64,000 bases of DNA from Flavobacterium sp. (GTDB lineage Bacteria; Bacteroidota; Bacteroidia; Flavobacteriales; Flavobacteriaceae): contig JASLID010000010.1 in NCBI GenBank assembly GCA_030153045.1, positions 23,521 to 87,520 on the forward strand, read 5' to 3'. Of the stretch, positions 54,960-62,918 are shown piece after piece. Positions within the stretch are counted from its first letter, which is position 1; each line of letters starts with the position of its first letter. Below the pieces are notes generated by a model, which was given only the letters and a program-made list of their open reading frames with translations, searched no databases and had not been told where the DNA came from. The translations under genes and the position numbers were made by a program.

Positions 54960-54967
54960 CAAATTTA
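54960..54967 (-). promoter_or_regulatory. -7 box (TAAATTTG) of the giant T9SS gene
   Basis: Exact TAnnTTTG match on the minus strand, about 65 nt upstream of ATG 54895. The rest of the gap to recX shows no gene. Confidence 0.45.
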
Positions 54968-55150
54968 CGGCAAATTATCTTATAAAGTACACTTCATCGT
55001 ATTTTATTGTTATCTTATCGTTAATATTGGTCGTTTGTCGATTTTATTTTATTTTGTATAGACAATTTCTTACATATATTTTTATCTATTCCTCTCAGAA
55101 ATTTAAACACAGACATCAACTATGTTTTTTTACCAAAAATAAAATTATTG

Positions 55151-55158
55151 TACTTTTG
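55151..55158 (+). promoter_or_regulatory. -7 box (TACTTTTG) of recX
   Basis: Exact TAnnTTTG match 29 nt upstream of the recX start. Confidence 0.5.
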
Positions 55159-55187
55159 AAATCATTTAAAAAAGAAAAAGAAAAAAC

Positions 55188-55649
55188 TTGACTCTTTCAG
55201 AAGCCCAACAGAAAATAGAATATTATTGTAGCTATCAGGAACGATGCCATAATGAAGTAATAGAAAAGCTTAAAAACTTAAAAATGACTTCAGAAGAGAC
55301 TGATCAAATTGTGGTTCATCTTATCCAAAATAATTTTTTGAATGAAGAACGTTTTGCCTGTAGTTTCGCTCGTGGCAAACACAACATCAAACATTGGGGT
55401 AAAATCCGGATCGTTAACGAATTAAAATTTCGGAATATTTCCAAATACAATATCGATAAAGCTTTAAAAGAAATCCCAACAGAAACTTATTTAGCTAACT
55501 TTCACATGCTGTCAGAAAGAAATTGGGAATCCATCAAAGAAACCAATTCAAATAAAAAGAAGAAGAAATTTTGCGATTACCTGCTTCGAAAAGGATTTGA
55601 AAGCAATTTGGTGTTTGAGAAATGGAAAGATCTGACAACCGATAATTGA
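55188..55649 (+). CDS. recX: Regulatory protein RecX
   Basis: A 153-residue three-helix-repeat protein that modulates RecA filaments. Repeats visible: LSEAQQKIEYYCSYQERCHNEVIEKLKNL; DQIVVHLIQNNFLNEERFACSFARGKHNIKHWGKIRIVNELKFRNIS; and a C-terminal repeat KKKFCDYLLRKGFESNLVFEKWKDL. The block FLNEERFACSFARGK is the RecX hallmark. The start is a TTG at 55188, preceded by a -7 box. It ends 3 nt before the convergent ketoacyl synthase stop, leaving no room for a terminator. Confidence 0.92.
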   Translation: MTLSEAQQKIEYYCSYQERCHNEVIEKLKNLKMTSEETDQIVVHLIQNNFLNEERFACSFARGKHNIKHWGKIRIVNELKFRNISKYNIDKALKEIPTETYLANFHMLSERNWESIKETNSNKKKKKFCDYLLRKGFESNLVFEKWKDLTTDN

Positions 55650-55652
55650 TAC

Positions 55653-56804
55653 TTATTTTGTCAATAAAATTGATACGGCATTTCCACCAAAACCAACCGC
55701 ATTGACCAATACTTTTTTAACTTGCTTTCTATCTTTTTGAGATTTAGCAAAAGGCACACCAATAAATTTTTGATGTTGCATCATCAGAATCGCTAACTCT
55801 ACACTTAAAATTCCAGAAGAACCGAAAGTATGTCCAATTTTCCATTTGTTGGTTGTGAGCATCGGAAGTTCTTTACTAAATACTTTTTGAATCGCTTTAT
55901 ATTCCGATATGTCGCCTTTTATCGTTCCGGGAGCGTGCATCACGATAGCGTCCACTTCAGATAAATCTGTATTCTGCAAAGCCATTGCCATCGATTTCTG
56001 AAAACAATCCGCTTCTGTAGAAATAGAAATACTGTGCTCTAAAATATCAGTAGCATATCCAATCCCTTCAATATAGGCTAGGGCATTTGCTTTTTCTCCA
56101 ACTTCCAAACAAGCCATTGCGGCACCTTCGCCCAAAACCATCGAATTTTTGGTTTTTTCCAAATCAAATGATCTGCAAGGAAAGTCGGAATCAGAATTCG
56201 AATATATTTTCAACGCCTGCATTTGGGCAATGGTAAACGGAGTTAATGGTGCTTCGCTTCCACCAATTAAAAACTTATCCATCATTCCTGCCTGCAACCA
56301 TGCCACACCATTTAATAAGGCGTGTAATGCAGTAGAACAAGTGATAGAATGAGAAATTTCGGGACCAGTGGCTTTTAAATCATGAGCAATCCAAGAAGAA
56401 ATATTCCCAAGTGTGGTGGTAGGCGATGCTAAAGTTGCTGTTTTTCCAGTTTCCACAAATTCTTGATGGTGTTTTTCAAATAATTCAGTCGCACCACGCG
56501 ACGAGCCAATATTGATTCCGAAAATATCATTTGAAGTCCAGCCAGCACTTTTTATGGCTTGTCGTGAAGCTAAAATACCGTATAAAACAGAGTTGTCCAA
56601 CGATTTGTATTTGATTTCGGAAGCTCTTAACTGTGTCACTATTTCTTGCAATTCTTCTGAAATAGAAGCAACAGAAATCGTTTGATTTCCAATTTGCTTT
56701 TTTGCAATCAAAGTAGTTTCTTTTAAGTATTCCTCCCAAATAGATTCGGGTTGATAACCTAAAGAAGAAAAAGACGATATGGCGGTAATGGCAATCGGTT
56801 TCAA
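55653..56804 (-). CDS. Beta-ketoacyl synthase, last gene of the biotin cluster
   Basis: A 383-residue thiolase-fold condensing enzyme of the FabB/FabF type. The catalytic triad is complete: Cys in HSITCSTALHALLNGV (about residue 158), His in MHAPGTIKGD (replacing the usual HGTGT), and His in KWKIGHTFGSSG. It is shorter than FabF. The start is a TTG at 56804 (MKPIAITAISSFSSLG); no ATG fits. bioA ends 19 nt upstream, so it is probably co-transcribed. In this position it may extend a malonyl-type primer toward pimeloyl-ACP, or belong to another fatty acid pathway; I cannot tell which. Confidence 0.85.
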   Translation of the reverse strand: MKPIAITAISSFSSLGYQPESIWEEYLKETTLIAKKQIGNQTISVASISEELQEIVTQLRASEIKYKSLDNSVLYGILASRQAIKSAGWTSNDIFGINIGSSRGATELFEKHHQEFVETGKTATLASPTTTLGNISSWIAHDLKATGPEISHSITCSTALHALLNGVAWLQAGMMDKFLIGGSEAPLTPFTIAQMQALKIYSNSDSDFPCRSFDLEKTKNSMVLGEGAAMACLEVGEKANALAYIEGIGYATDILEHSISISTEADCFQKSMAMALQNTDLSEVDAIVMHAPGTIKGDISEYKAIQKVFSKELPMLTTNKWKIGHTFGSSGILSVELAILMMQHQKFIGVPFAKSQKDRKQVKKVLVNAVGFGGNAVSILLTK

Positions 56805-56818
56805 AATAATAATTTTGA

Positions 56819-56826
56819 CAAAGTTA
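56819..56826 (-). promoter_or_regulatory. -7 box (TAACTTTG) before the ketoacyl synthase
   Basis: Exact TAnnTTTG match on the minus strand, overlapping the bioA stop region; a possible internal promoter. Confidence 0.35.
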
Positions 56827-58095
56827 GCATTCTATTAATGCTTTTTCGATAGTTTGATACACTTTTTCCAATTGCTCATCCGAAATAATATATGGTGGTA
56901 AAACATACACAGTGTTTCCAACGGGACGTAAAATGATTCCGTTTTCAATGAAAAAATTATAGAGTTTGTTTCGCAAATTTCCATAATAACTCTCTTGAGA
57001 TTCGGTTTTAATTTCCAAAGCAAAAATAACACCGAATACACGAGTTGTTTTTACCCTTGAATGGCTTTTTATTTTACTTTGAAACTTCAAATGTTGCTGG
57101 TTGATTCTTTGAATATTTTGTTGCATTTTATCCGACTCCAGCAACTGCATGCTGGCCAAAGCAGCTGCACAACCTGTTGGATTTGCCGTAAAAGTATGTC
57201 CGTGGAACAAGGCTTTATTAACATCGTCATCGTAAAAACCATCGAAAATTTGTTGTGTAAAAGTCGTAATTGCCATAGGAATTGTACCTCCCGTTAGTGC
57301 TTTCGACAAACACATCATATCGGGTTGCGTTTTCAAATAATCGCAGGCGAAGTTTTTACCGGTTTTACCAAAGCCTGTCATAACCTCGTCGGCAATAGTA
57401 AATACCTGATGGTTTTTACAAATTGAAATCAGTTGGTCTAATTCTTCGGCTTCATACATGACCATTCCGGCTGCTCCTTGCACTAAAGGCTCGAAGATAA
57501 ATGCAGCAAATTCGTTGGTTTGTACTAATTTTTCTAAAGCTTCATAACTGGCTTTTTCATTTCCTTGTGTTGGAACTGGAATCCGCACCACTTCAATCAT
57601 CGAACCTTTGAAAGCTTCGGTAAAAAAAGAAATGCCGCTCGCTGCCATGGCTGCAAAAGTATCGCCATGAAAAGCATTTTCAAAAGCAATAATTTTAGTT
57701 CGCTTTTCACCTTTGTTGTAAAAATATTGGAATGCCACTTTTATAGCTATTTCGACAGCAGTTGAACCATTATCGGAAAAGAATAATTTCTGTTGGTTGT
57801 TAGGTAAAATCTGCATTAGTTTCTCGGCAACCAAAACCGCTGGTTCGTGCGTAAATCCGCCAAATAGAACATGTTCTAAAGTGGTTAATTGTTTGTAAAT
57901 CGCATCGGCAATAAATTTATTGGAATGTCCATATGGATTGACCCACCAAGAGGCAATCGCATCAATATACTTTTTGCCATTCTCATCCCAAAGCAATGCG
58001 CCTTCTCCTTTTGCAATAGCAATATGGGGTTGGGCGGTTTTATGTTGGGTGTAAGGATGCCAGTTGTATTTTATATCTCTATCGGAAAGATTCAT
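56824..58095 (-). CDS. bioA: Adenosylmethionine-8-amino-7-oxononanoate aminotransferase
   Basis: A 423-residue PLP-dependent class III aminotransferase converting KAPA to DAPA with SAM as donor. BioA hallmarks are present: WHPYTQHKTAQPHIAIAKGEG at the start, DAIASWWVNPYGHSN near residue 47, SDNGSTAVEIAIKVAFQYF, the Asp in IADEVMTGFGKTGK and the PLP Lys in MCLSKALTGGTIPMA. FHGHTFTANPTGCAAALASM is also typical. Length is normal. It follows bioD after 58 nt and is followed by the ketoacyl synthase. Confidence 0.96.
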   Translation of the reverse strand: MNLSDRDIKYNWHPYTQHKTAQPHIAIAKGEGALLWDENGKKYIDAIASWWVNPYGHSNKFIADAIYKQLTTLEHVLFGGFTHEPAVLVAEKLMQILPNNQQKLFFSDNGSTAVEIAIKVAFQYFYNKGEKRTKIIAFENAFHGDTFAAMAASGISFFTEAFKGSMIEVVRIPVPTQGNEKASYEALEKLVQTNEFAAFIFEPLVQGAAGMVMYEAEELDQLISICKNHQVFTIADEVMTGFGKTGKNFACDYLKTQPDMMCLSKALTGGTIPMAITTFTQQIFDGFYDDDVNKALFHGHTFTANPTGCAAALASMQLLESDKMQQNIQRINQQHLKFQSKIKSHSRVKTTRVFGVIFALEIKTESQESYYGNLRNKLYNFFIENGIILRPVGNTVYVLPPYIISDEQLEKVYQTIEKALIEC

Positions 58096-58113
58096 TTGTC
58101 AAAAATTATTGCA

Positions 58114-58121
58114 CAAAGATA
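58114..58121 (-). promoter_or_regulatory. -7 box (TATCTTTG) of bioA
   Basis: Exact TAnnTTTG match on the minus strand, 18 nt upstream of the bioA ATG. It lies in an AAAGATACACAGAGAAAACC stretch that resembles dispersed intergenic sequence. Confidence 0.45.
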
Positions 58122-58153
58122 CACAGAGAAAACCTCAGAGAGGCACGAAGGCT

Positions 58154-58771
58154 TTATAAATTCAATAGATTTTCTCTAAAAATATCAGCGTAATATGCAA
58201 TCACATTTTTGTCGAAATAGGGTTCTTGCTCAATTCGTCCAATGAATTTTACGTTTGTTTTCTTCAAAATAATTTCTTCAGAAGATTTGTTTTCATCGCC
58301 AGAAAAAACAATCCCTGCTACTTTTATTTTTCTGTTTTGTAATGCTTCAATAGTCAATAAGGTATGATTGATACTTCCTAAATAATGCTTGGAAACAACA
58401 ATGACTTTGTAATCTTTCTGAATCAAATCGATTACCGTATCGGTTTCATTAAGTGGTACAAAAATTCCTCCTGCACCTTCAATTACTAAATTATTTTTAG
58501 TTTTGGGTTCTGCCGTTTTTTTTAAATCAATGGCAATCCCATCTAATGCGGCAGCAAGATGCGGACTGGCAGGCGTATTCAATTGGTAACTGTTTTCGTG
58601 AATAACCGTTGTGTCGTTCGAAATGTACTTCTTGATCGTGTGACTGTCGGAATTGTCTAAATCGCCTGCTTGTATGGGTTTCCAATAATCAGCTTCTAAA
58701 GCTTCGGTAATGATGGCTGCAGCGATGGTTTTGCCCACATCAGTAGATATTCCTGTGATGAATAGTTTCAT
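58154..58771 (-). CDS. bioD: Dethiobiotin synthetase
   Basis: A 205-residue ATP-dependent carboxylase/cyclase closing the ureido ring of dethiobiotin. Walker A-like motif: MKLFITGISTDVGKTIAAAII (residues 8-17). The substrate Lys is in DYWKPIQAGDLDNSD and the family block NLVIEGAGGIFVPLNE is present near residue 94. Slightly shorter than E. coli BioD but complete. It follows the membrane-protein gene by 57 nt with a weak terminator hairpin between, so it may have its own promoter (-7 box 58790-58797). Confidence 0.94.
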   Translation of the reverse strand: MKLFITGISTDVGKTIAAAIITEALEADYWKPIQAGDLDNSDSHTIKKYISNDTTVIHENSYQLNTPASPHLAAALDGIAIDLKKTAEPKTKNNLVIEGAGGIFVPLNETDTVIDLIQKDYKVIVVSKHYLGSINHTLLTIEALQNRKIKVAGIVFSGDENKSSEEIILKKTNVKFIGRIEQEPYFDKNVIAYYADIFRENLLNL

Positions 58772-58789
58772 TTAATTATAATCTTTCTA

Positions 58790-58797
58790 CAAAAATA
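58790..58797 (-). promoter_or_regulatory. -7 box (TATTTTTG) of bioD
   Basis: Exact TAnnTTTG match on the minus strand, 18 nt upstream of the bioD ATG and directly after the hairpin at 58799-58823. Confidence 0.45.
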
Positions 58798-58798
58798 G

Positions 58799-58823
58799 AA
58801 AACCCATCGTAAAGACGGGCTTT
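58799..58823 (-). terminator. Terminator-like hairpin after the sigma/membrane-protein pair
   Basis: On the minus strand AAAGCCCGTC tttac GATGGGTTTT, between the 58829 gene and bioD. Confidence 0.6.
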
Positions 58824-58828
58824 AATTA

Positions 58829-59446
58829 CTACTCTTTTAATTCGTCAAGGACTTTTCTGATTTCTTTGACATACTTTCCGTAAAAATTATTGATCCACCA
58901 GTTGGTAAAAATTGCAACCGTAACCATCACACTGATAAAACCCGCAAATAATGCTCCTATAAAAATGTTAGCCGATTTCTTGTACAAAATAAAATCCATT
59001 ACATCTTTCGTGTGATCGTTTAGAATAATCATGGCAACAAAGATTAATGCAAAGGGAACTAAGGAATAGGTAAAGGATTTATACAATTCCATGTTCAATC
59101 TGATTTCATAATAGGTATCATACAAATTGTCTTTTGTATTGGTCTCTACCGAATTTAATTTTTTATAAAACCAATACAGTTTCATTAAAAAGTAAGCACA
59201 AATCACTAAAAAGAGCACAAATAATCCATAAAAAAAAGCAGCCATAAGTACTGAAAAACCATAGAGTACCGGAATCAATCCTAGATAAAGAATCGATACA
59301 AATTGGTACAAAAATTCTTTTTTTAAGTTTTTTCTAATTTTGTCCAGAGGCATGTTTGCCGACTGTAATTTTTCAAAATTAGCGGGAATCACAACATTTT
59401 CTGGTTTGTCGTCATCCCAAGCGGATTGTATATCTTTAAAGTCCAT
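58829..59446 (-). CDS. Membrane protein, likely partner of the ECF sigma factor (205 aa)
   Basis: An N-terminal cytoplasmic part of about 45 residues (MDFKDIQSAWDDDKPENVVIPANFEKLQSANMP) is followed by four membrane helices at about 48-85, 125-142, 155-175 and a final one near 180. The start overlaps the sigma gene stop by 11 nt, so translation is coupled. In Bacteroidetes such small membrane proteins directly behind ECF sigma genes usually act as anti-sigma factors. I see no known zinc-binding anti-sigma motif, so the role rests on position. Confidence 0.72.
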   Translation of the reverse strand: MDFKDIQSAWDDDKPENVVIPANFEKLQSANMPLDKIRKNLKKEFLYQFVSILYLGLIPVLYGFSVLMAAFFYGLFVLFLVICAYFLMKLYWFYKKLNSVETNTKDNLYDTYYEIRLNMELYKSFTYSLVPFALIFVAMIILNDHTKDVMDFILYKKSANIFIGALFAGFISVMVTVAIFTNWWINNFYGKYVKEIRKVLDELKE

Positions 59447-59939
59447 AACCTTGATTTTTTATAATTTCTTTTAATTTTTCTTTTGCTCTGTTCAGTTTCA
59501 CTCTGGCATTTCCTTCTGAAATACCTAAGTTATCAGCAATTTCCCGATGCGAAAAACCTTCCAGTTGGTAAAACATAATGGCTTTATCAATTTTGTCCAA
59601 TTTTTGAACCGCTTTATAAAAATGTTCAATTTGACTTTCCTTGATATGTGCATCAGAATCTTCTTCTTTAATGTTATTGGAAGCGATTTCGTACTTGTCT
59701 ATCTTTCGCTTTTCTTTTTTTAAGAATACAATAGCTGTATTAATTGCCACGCGATACATCCAGGTTGAAAACTGGCTTTCTCCCTTAAAACTATCGTAGG
59801 CTTTCCAAAGTTGACAGACAATCTCTTGAAACAAATCGTCTTGATCGTCTCGATTGTCCATATACATTTTTGAAACCTTATGAAGTATTCCTTTATGCTG
59901 GTTGATTCGGGTTAAAAATTCTTGTTCTTTTGACTTCAA
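59436..59939 (-). CDS. ECF sigma factor (167 aa) within the biotin cluster
   Basis: Sigma-70 family ECF factor. Region 2: GILHKVSKMYMDNRDDQDDLFQEIVCQLWKAYDSFKGESQFSTWMYRVAINTAIVFLKKEKR. Region 4: LDKIDKAIMFYQLEGFSHREIADNLGISEGNARVKLNRAKEKLKEII. The start is TTG at 59939, 7 nt after the TraB-like stop; no ATG fits. It overlaps the membrane-protein gene. Whether it controls the biotin genes is unknown. Confidence 0.92.
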   Translation of the reverse strand: MKSKEQEFLTRINQHKGILHKVSKMYMDNRDDQDDLFQEIVCQLWKAYDSFKGESQFSTWMYRVAINTAIVFLKKEKRKIDKYEIASNNIKEEDSDAHIKESQIEHFYKAVQKLDKIDKAIMFYQLEGFSHREIADNLGISEGNARVKLNRAKEKLKEIIKNQGYGL

Positions 59940-59946
59940 AATATGC

Positions 59947-60798
59947 TTAATTCATTACCGGTTTTACAATATAACCTTCTTTTCTTAATAAATTAATTAA
60001 ACCCGAATCTCCTGCTAAATGACCTGAACCTATTGCAAAAAAGACACTTTCCGCTTTCATTAATTCCGGCATTTTCTTTATCCAATTGGCATTTCTTACA
60101 TCAAGCATCCATTTTTTAGCATTGGCATCCATAACCTTTTCATCCGTCACGTCTTGGTATATTGCCAACACGTTTTCATTAACATAATTTTGAACTAATT
60201 TTTGTGTTTCGGCTTCATTAATGTATTTAAAAAATTCCAGCATTTGAACCTCCGAATACGACTTGTTTAAAAAATCCATCTGGTCTTTTATTGTTTCCAA
60301 GCCGATTACCATTCTTTTATCTTCTTTTGCAAGTGCTGCCAATTCCATTTCATACATTTTCAAATCTTGACAACCAAAAGATTTAATTGCCAACAAACTC
60401 ATCACGGTAGCCATTGTATAATTATCGATTTGCTTTACGCTCAATCCAGCCTGTTTTTGCAGAATACTATCCAATGTTGTTAACTGGGAAGATGATAATT
60501 TCTTACTTAATAACTCGGTTCCCATGGCCGATTTTTGCATGTAAGCCATTTCGTCCGAATCTGTAATATTAATTTCTAACGCTAATTTGGTCGTTTTGGC
60601 AAAAGCCTCTTTTACCTTTGGACGTAAAATATACTCCTTTGCGCAAATCACGTGAAGGGTTCCAAATAAATATGACGGTTTTGTTAATCCTTTTCCTGAA
60701 ACTTCCCATAACAAAGAATTTTCCTTCGGGTTGGTTTGTGCGTTACTTGCAAATACAGATACCACAGTTATAATGAATGATTTAAATAGATTTTTCAT
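59947..60798 (-). CDS. TraB/GumN family protein (283 aa), secreted
   Basis: From ATG 60798 (signal peptide MKNLFKSFIITVVSVFASNAQ); the longer frame to 60900 overlaps bioF and is rejected. TraB/GumN motifs are present: LLWEVSGKGLTKPSYLFGTLHVICAKEY near the N-terminus, IGLETIKDQMDFLNK in the middle (the GLE motif), and SVFFAIGSGHLAGDSGLINLLRKEGY at the C-terminus (GxxH). Related proteins are proposed metalloproteases/erythromycin-esterase-like enzymes; the role is unknown. It follows bioF by 80 nt and precedes the sigma gene by 7 nt. Confidence 0.87.
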   Translation of the reverse strand: MKNLFKSFIITVVSVFASNAQTNPKENSLLWEVSGKGLTKPSYLFGTLHVICAKEYILRPKVKEAFAKTTKLALEINITDSDEMAYMQKSAMGTELLSKKLSSSQLTTLDSILQKQAGLSVKQIDNYTMATVMSLLAIKSFGCQDLKMYEMELAALAKEDKRMVIGLETIKDQMDFLNKSYSEVQMLEFFKYINEAETQKLVQNYVNENVLAIYQDVTDEKVMDANAKKWMLDVRNANWIKKMPELMKAESVFFAIGSGHLAGDSGLINLLRKEGYIVKPVMN

Positions 60799-60878
60799 TT
60801 TTTTGATTGTTTTAGTTTTTTTGTTTACAACTTGTAAGTAATCCAAAAAGCAAAACGTTACAAAAAATAAAATAAAAT

Positions 60879-62021
60879 TTAAAAAAGTGAGTAAAGGCAA
60901 GCGAATACCGCTGAGATTTCTTCTTTTGTATTGTAGCTATGGAGGCAAAAACGAAGTCTTTCTTGCCCTTCTGGAACGGTTGGAGATAAGATGGCTTTTA
61001 CATCAAAACCTTGGTCTTGAAATTGCTTTGCGATGGTTTTTACTTTTTCGTTCCCGGGAATAATGGCTGATTGTATGGCCGATTTACTTCGGACAAACAT
61101 CGGCTTTAATCCTAGTAAATTCTTTTCCTGATTGAAGTGTATAATATTCTCTCGAAGTTTTTCTACCCCTTTGTTTTCTGCTTGCAAATTTTGGTAGGCT
61201 ATTAAAATGGTAGCTACTGAATGTGGCGAAAGCCCAGTTGTATAAATAAAACTCCTAGCAAAATTGACCAAATATTGTTTTAATTCTTGACTACCTAATA
61301 CTGATGCTCCATGACATCCTAGTCCTTTTCCGAAAGTCATGATTCGGGCAAAAACTTTGTCTTGCAATCCTAAACTTTGAATTAATCCTTCTCCTCGCTC
61401 ACCAAAAACACCTAAAGCATGCGCTTCATCGATGACCAAATGGCAATTGTATTTTTCAGAAAGTGTTGCCAGATTTTGGATTTCAGGACAATCACCATCC
61501 ATGGAGAAAACACTTTCAGTAACGATATAGATTTCGTTCTCTTCCGATTTGAATTTTTGAATTAGATTTTCCAAATCTTCCAAACCATTGTGTTCAAACT
61601 TATAGGCTTTGGCATTCGACAATTGAATTCCATCACGAATAGAAGCATGACACAATTCGTCATACAAAATCACATCATTTCGCTGTGGAACGGAACTAAA
61701 AAAACCTACATTGGCATCATAACCGGAATTGAATATTAATGCCGATTCGCTTTGATGAAAATGAGCGATGAAATCTTCAGCTTCTTGATATAAACGATGA
61801 TTCCCAGAAAGTAATCGAGAACCTGTTGCCCCATTTATTTTGACATTTCGGTCAAGTAGAAATTGGTGTGTTTTGTCAAATATTTCGGTAGAATTTGCAA
61901 ATCCTAAGTAATCATTAGAAGCAAAATCGATTAAATCACTTGACAACGACAAGCTACGTAAAGCATTATTTTGTTTACGCTGTTCTAATTTAGCTGATAG
62001 TGATTTTGGAAAAATACTCAT
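60879..62021 (-). CDS. bioF: 8-amino-7-oxononanoate synthase
   Basis: A 380-residue PLP alpha-oxoamine synthase making KAPA from pimeloyl-ACP/CoA and alanine. Motifs: DLIDFASNDYLGFAN (about 28-42), GATGSRLLSGNH, ALIFNSGYDANVGFFS, FSMDGDCPEIQNL, LVIDEAHALGVFGERGEGL (Asp and His), and the PLP Lys in MTFGKGLGCHGASV. FIYTTGLSPHSVATI and the C-terminal VPEGQERLRFCLHSYNTKEEI are also typical. It is the first gene of the biotin cluster. Its -7 box ends 5 nt before the ATG. Confidence 0.95.
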   Translation of the reverse strand: MSIFPKSLSAKLEQRKQNNALRSLSLSSDLIDFASNDYLGFANSTEIFDKTHQFLLDRNVKINGATGSRLLSGNHRLYQEAEDFIAHFHQSESALIFNSGYDANVGFFSSVPQRNDVILYDELCHASIRDGIQLSNAKAYKFEHNGLEDLENLIQKFKSEENEIYIVTESVFSMDGDCPEIQNLATLSEKYNCHLVIDEAHALGVFGERGEGLIQSLGLQDKVFARIMTFGKGLGCHGASVLGSQELKQYLVNFARSFIYTTGLSPHSVATILIAYQNLQAENKGVEKLRENIIHFNQEKNLLGLKPMFVRSKSAIQSAIIPGNEKVKTIAKQFQDQGFDVKAILSPTVPEGQERLRFCLHSYNTKEEISAVFACLYSLF

Positions 62022-62026
62022 GCGAA

Positions 62027-62034
62027 CAAAGGTA
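62027..62034 (-). promoter_or_regulatory. -7 box (TACCTTTG) of bioF
   Basis: Exact TAnnTTTG match on the minus strand, ending 5 nt before the bioF ATG; a leaderless transcript is likely if it is used. No BirA-type operator is recognisable. Confidence 0.5.
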
Positions 62035-62067
62035 AAACTTTATCAAGTGAAGAACTATCTAAAATTT

Positions 62068-62544
62068 TTAAAAAGTAATTCCTATTTTTTTTACTTTATT
62101 TGCTGAATCTGTTTCTGTAAATAAAATGGCTTTAGAATCTTTTACTTTAAAACGAGGATTGCCTATATAGTTGAATTCAGATCTTTCAAATTTAGTCAAC
62201 ATTTGCTCCAAAGGTATTCCAACCGTCAATGTGTTTAACTTCCATTTTTTACTAGTAATAGAAACGTTTCGAACCAAATCATTTTGTATTTCAATGGTTA
62301 AACCATCGTAAGTGAAAGTAAAAACAGGCTCTTCATTTGCGTCAGGAACTTCTTTATCTAGTGTTATTGCACCACCTAAAACGGCTTCAATTTTTTGAAC
62401 AGAATTCTTGTCACATACATTAATGCTTTTATTTGTTTTGGCATTCGTTAAAAGCAATTTAGTCGGGGTTTGCAAACTGAAGAAGCTTGTTAAAATGCAA
62501 CTCAATAGAATTCCACAGATGATCGTTGTAATTTTTGTTTTCAT
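62068..62544 (-). CDS. Hypothetical secreted protein (158 aa)
   Basis: A signal-peptide-like N-terminus (MKTKITTIICGILLSCILTSFFSLQ) followed by a small beta-rich domain (VFTFTYDGLTIEIQNDLVRNVSITSKKWKLNTLTVGIPLEQM). The pattern of a motif, a GIPL turn and a later KVKKIGITF strand recalls small flavobacterial periplasmic proteins of unknown function. It is not obviously a lipoprotein; the Cys at about residue 16 lies inside the hydrophobic core. It lies between bioF and atpC on the same strand, with a terminator at 62577 on the atpC side. Confidence 0.7.
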   Translation of the reverse strand: MKTKITTIICGILLSCILTSFFSLQTPTKLLLTNAKTNKSINVCDKNSVQKIEAVLGGAITLDKEVPDANEEPVFTFTYDGLTIEIQNDLVRNVSITSKKWKLNTLTVGIPLEQMLTKFERSEFNYIGNPRFKVKDSKAILFTETDSANKVKKIGITF

Positions 62545-62576
62545 TCCTGATTATTTTTATTGAATAAAAATATAAA

Positions 62577-62603
62577 AAAAGCCAAACATTTCTGCTTGGC
62601 TTT
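62577..62603 (-). terminator. Terminator of atpDC
   Basis: AAAGCCAA acatttctgc TTGGCTTT after the atpC stop, with a T-rich continuation on the minus strand. Confidence 0.75.
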
Positions 62604-62625
62604 CTTCTTTTTATTTTGAATTGTC

Positions 62626-62907
62626 TTAGTCGGCTAAAACAATTACTTTATTGTCATTCATTTCGATAGTTCCAGAATTGATTGGTAACCAAAATGTCTG
62701 TTCATTTATCTGGTTGAATTTTGCTTTGAATTCTTTAGCAATTTTCAAGTTTGAACCTACGATTTTTACGTTTCCTTCTTTTAACAACGACACAATTGGC
62801 GCGTGGTTGTTAAGCATTTGGAACTCACCATTTACTCCCGGGACAGCTACTGAAGTAACTTCTCCTGAAAATAAGGTGGCTTCTGGTGATACTATTTCTA
62901 AAATCAT
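62626..62907 (-). CDS. atpC: F1 ATP synthase epsilon subunit, N-terminal domain type
   Basis: A 93-residue protein consisting only of the epsilon beta-sandwich: ILEIVSPEATLFSGEVTSVAVPGVNGEFQMLNNHAPIVSLLKEGNVKI, with the typical SPE and PGxxGEFQxLxxHAP blocks. The C-terminal helical hairpin found in longer epsilon subunits, which can inhibit the enzyme, is missing; this short form is usual in Flavobacteria. It follows atpD by 11 nt. Confidence 0.93.
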   Translation of the reverse strand: MILEIVSPEATLFSGEVTSVAVPGVNGEFQMLNNHAPIVSLLKEGNVKIVGSNLKIAKEFKAKFNQINEQTFWLPINSGTIEMNDNKVIVLAD

Positions 62908-62918
62908 ACTTTAATTGA

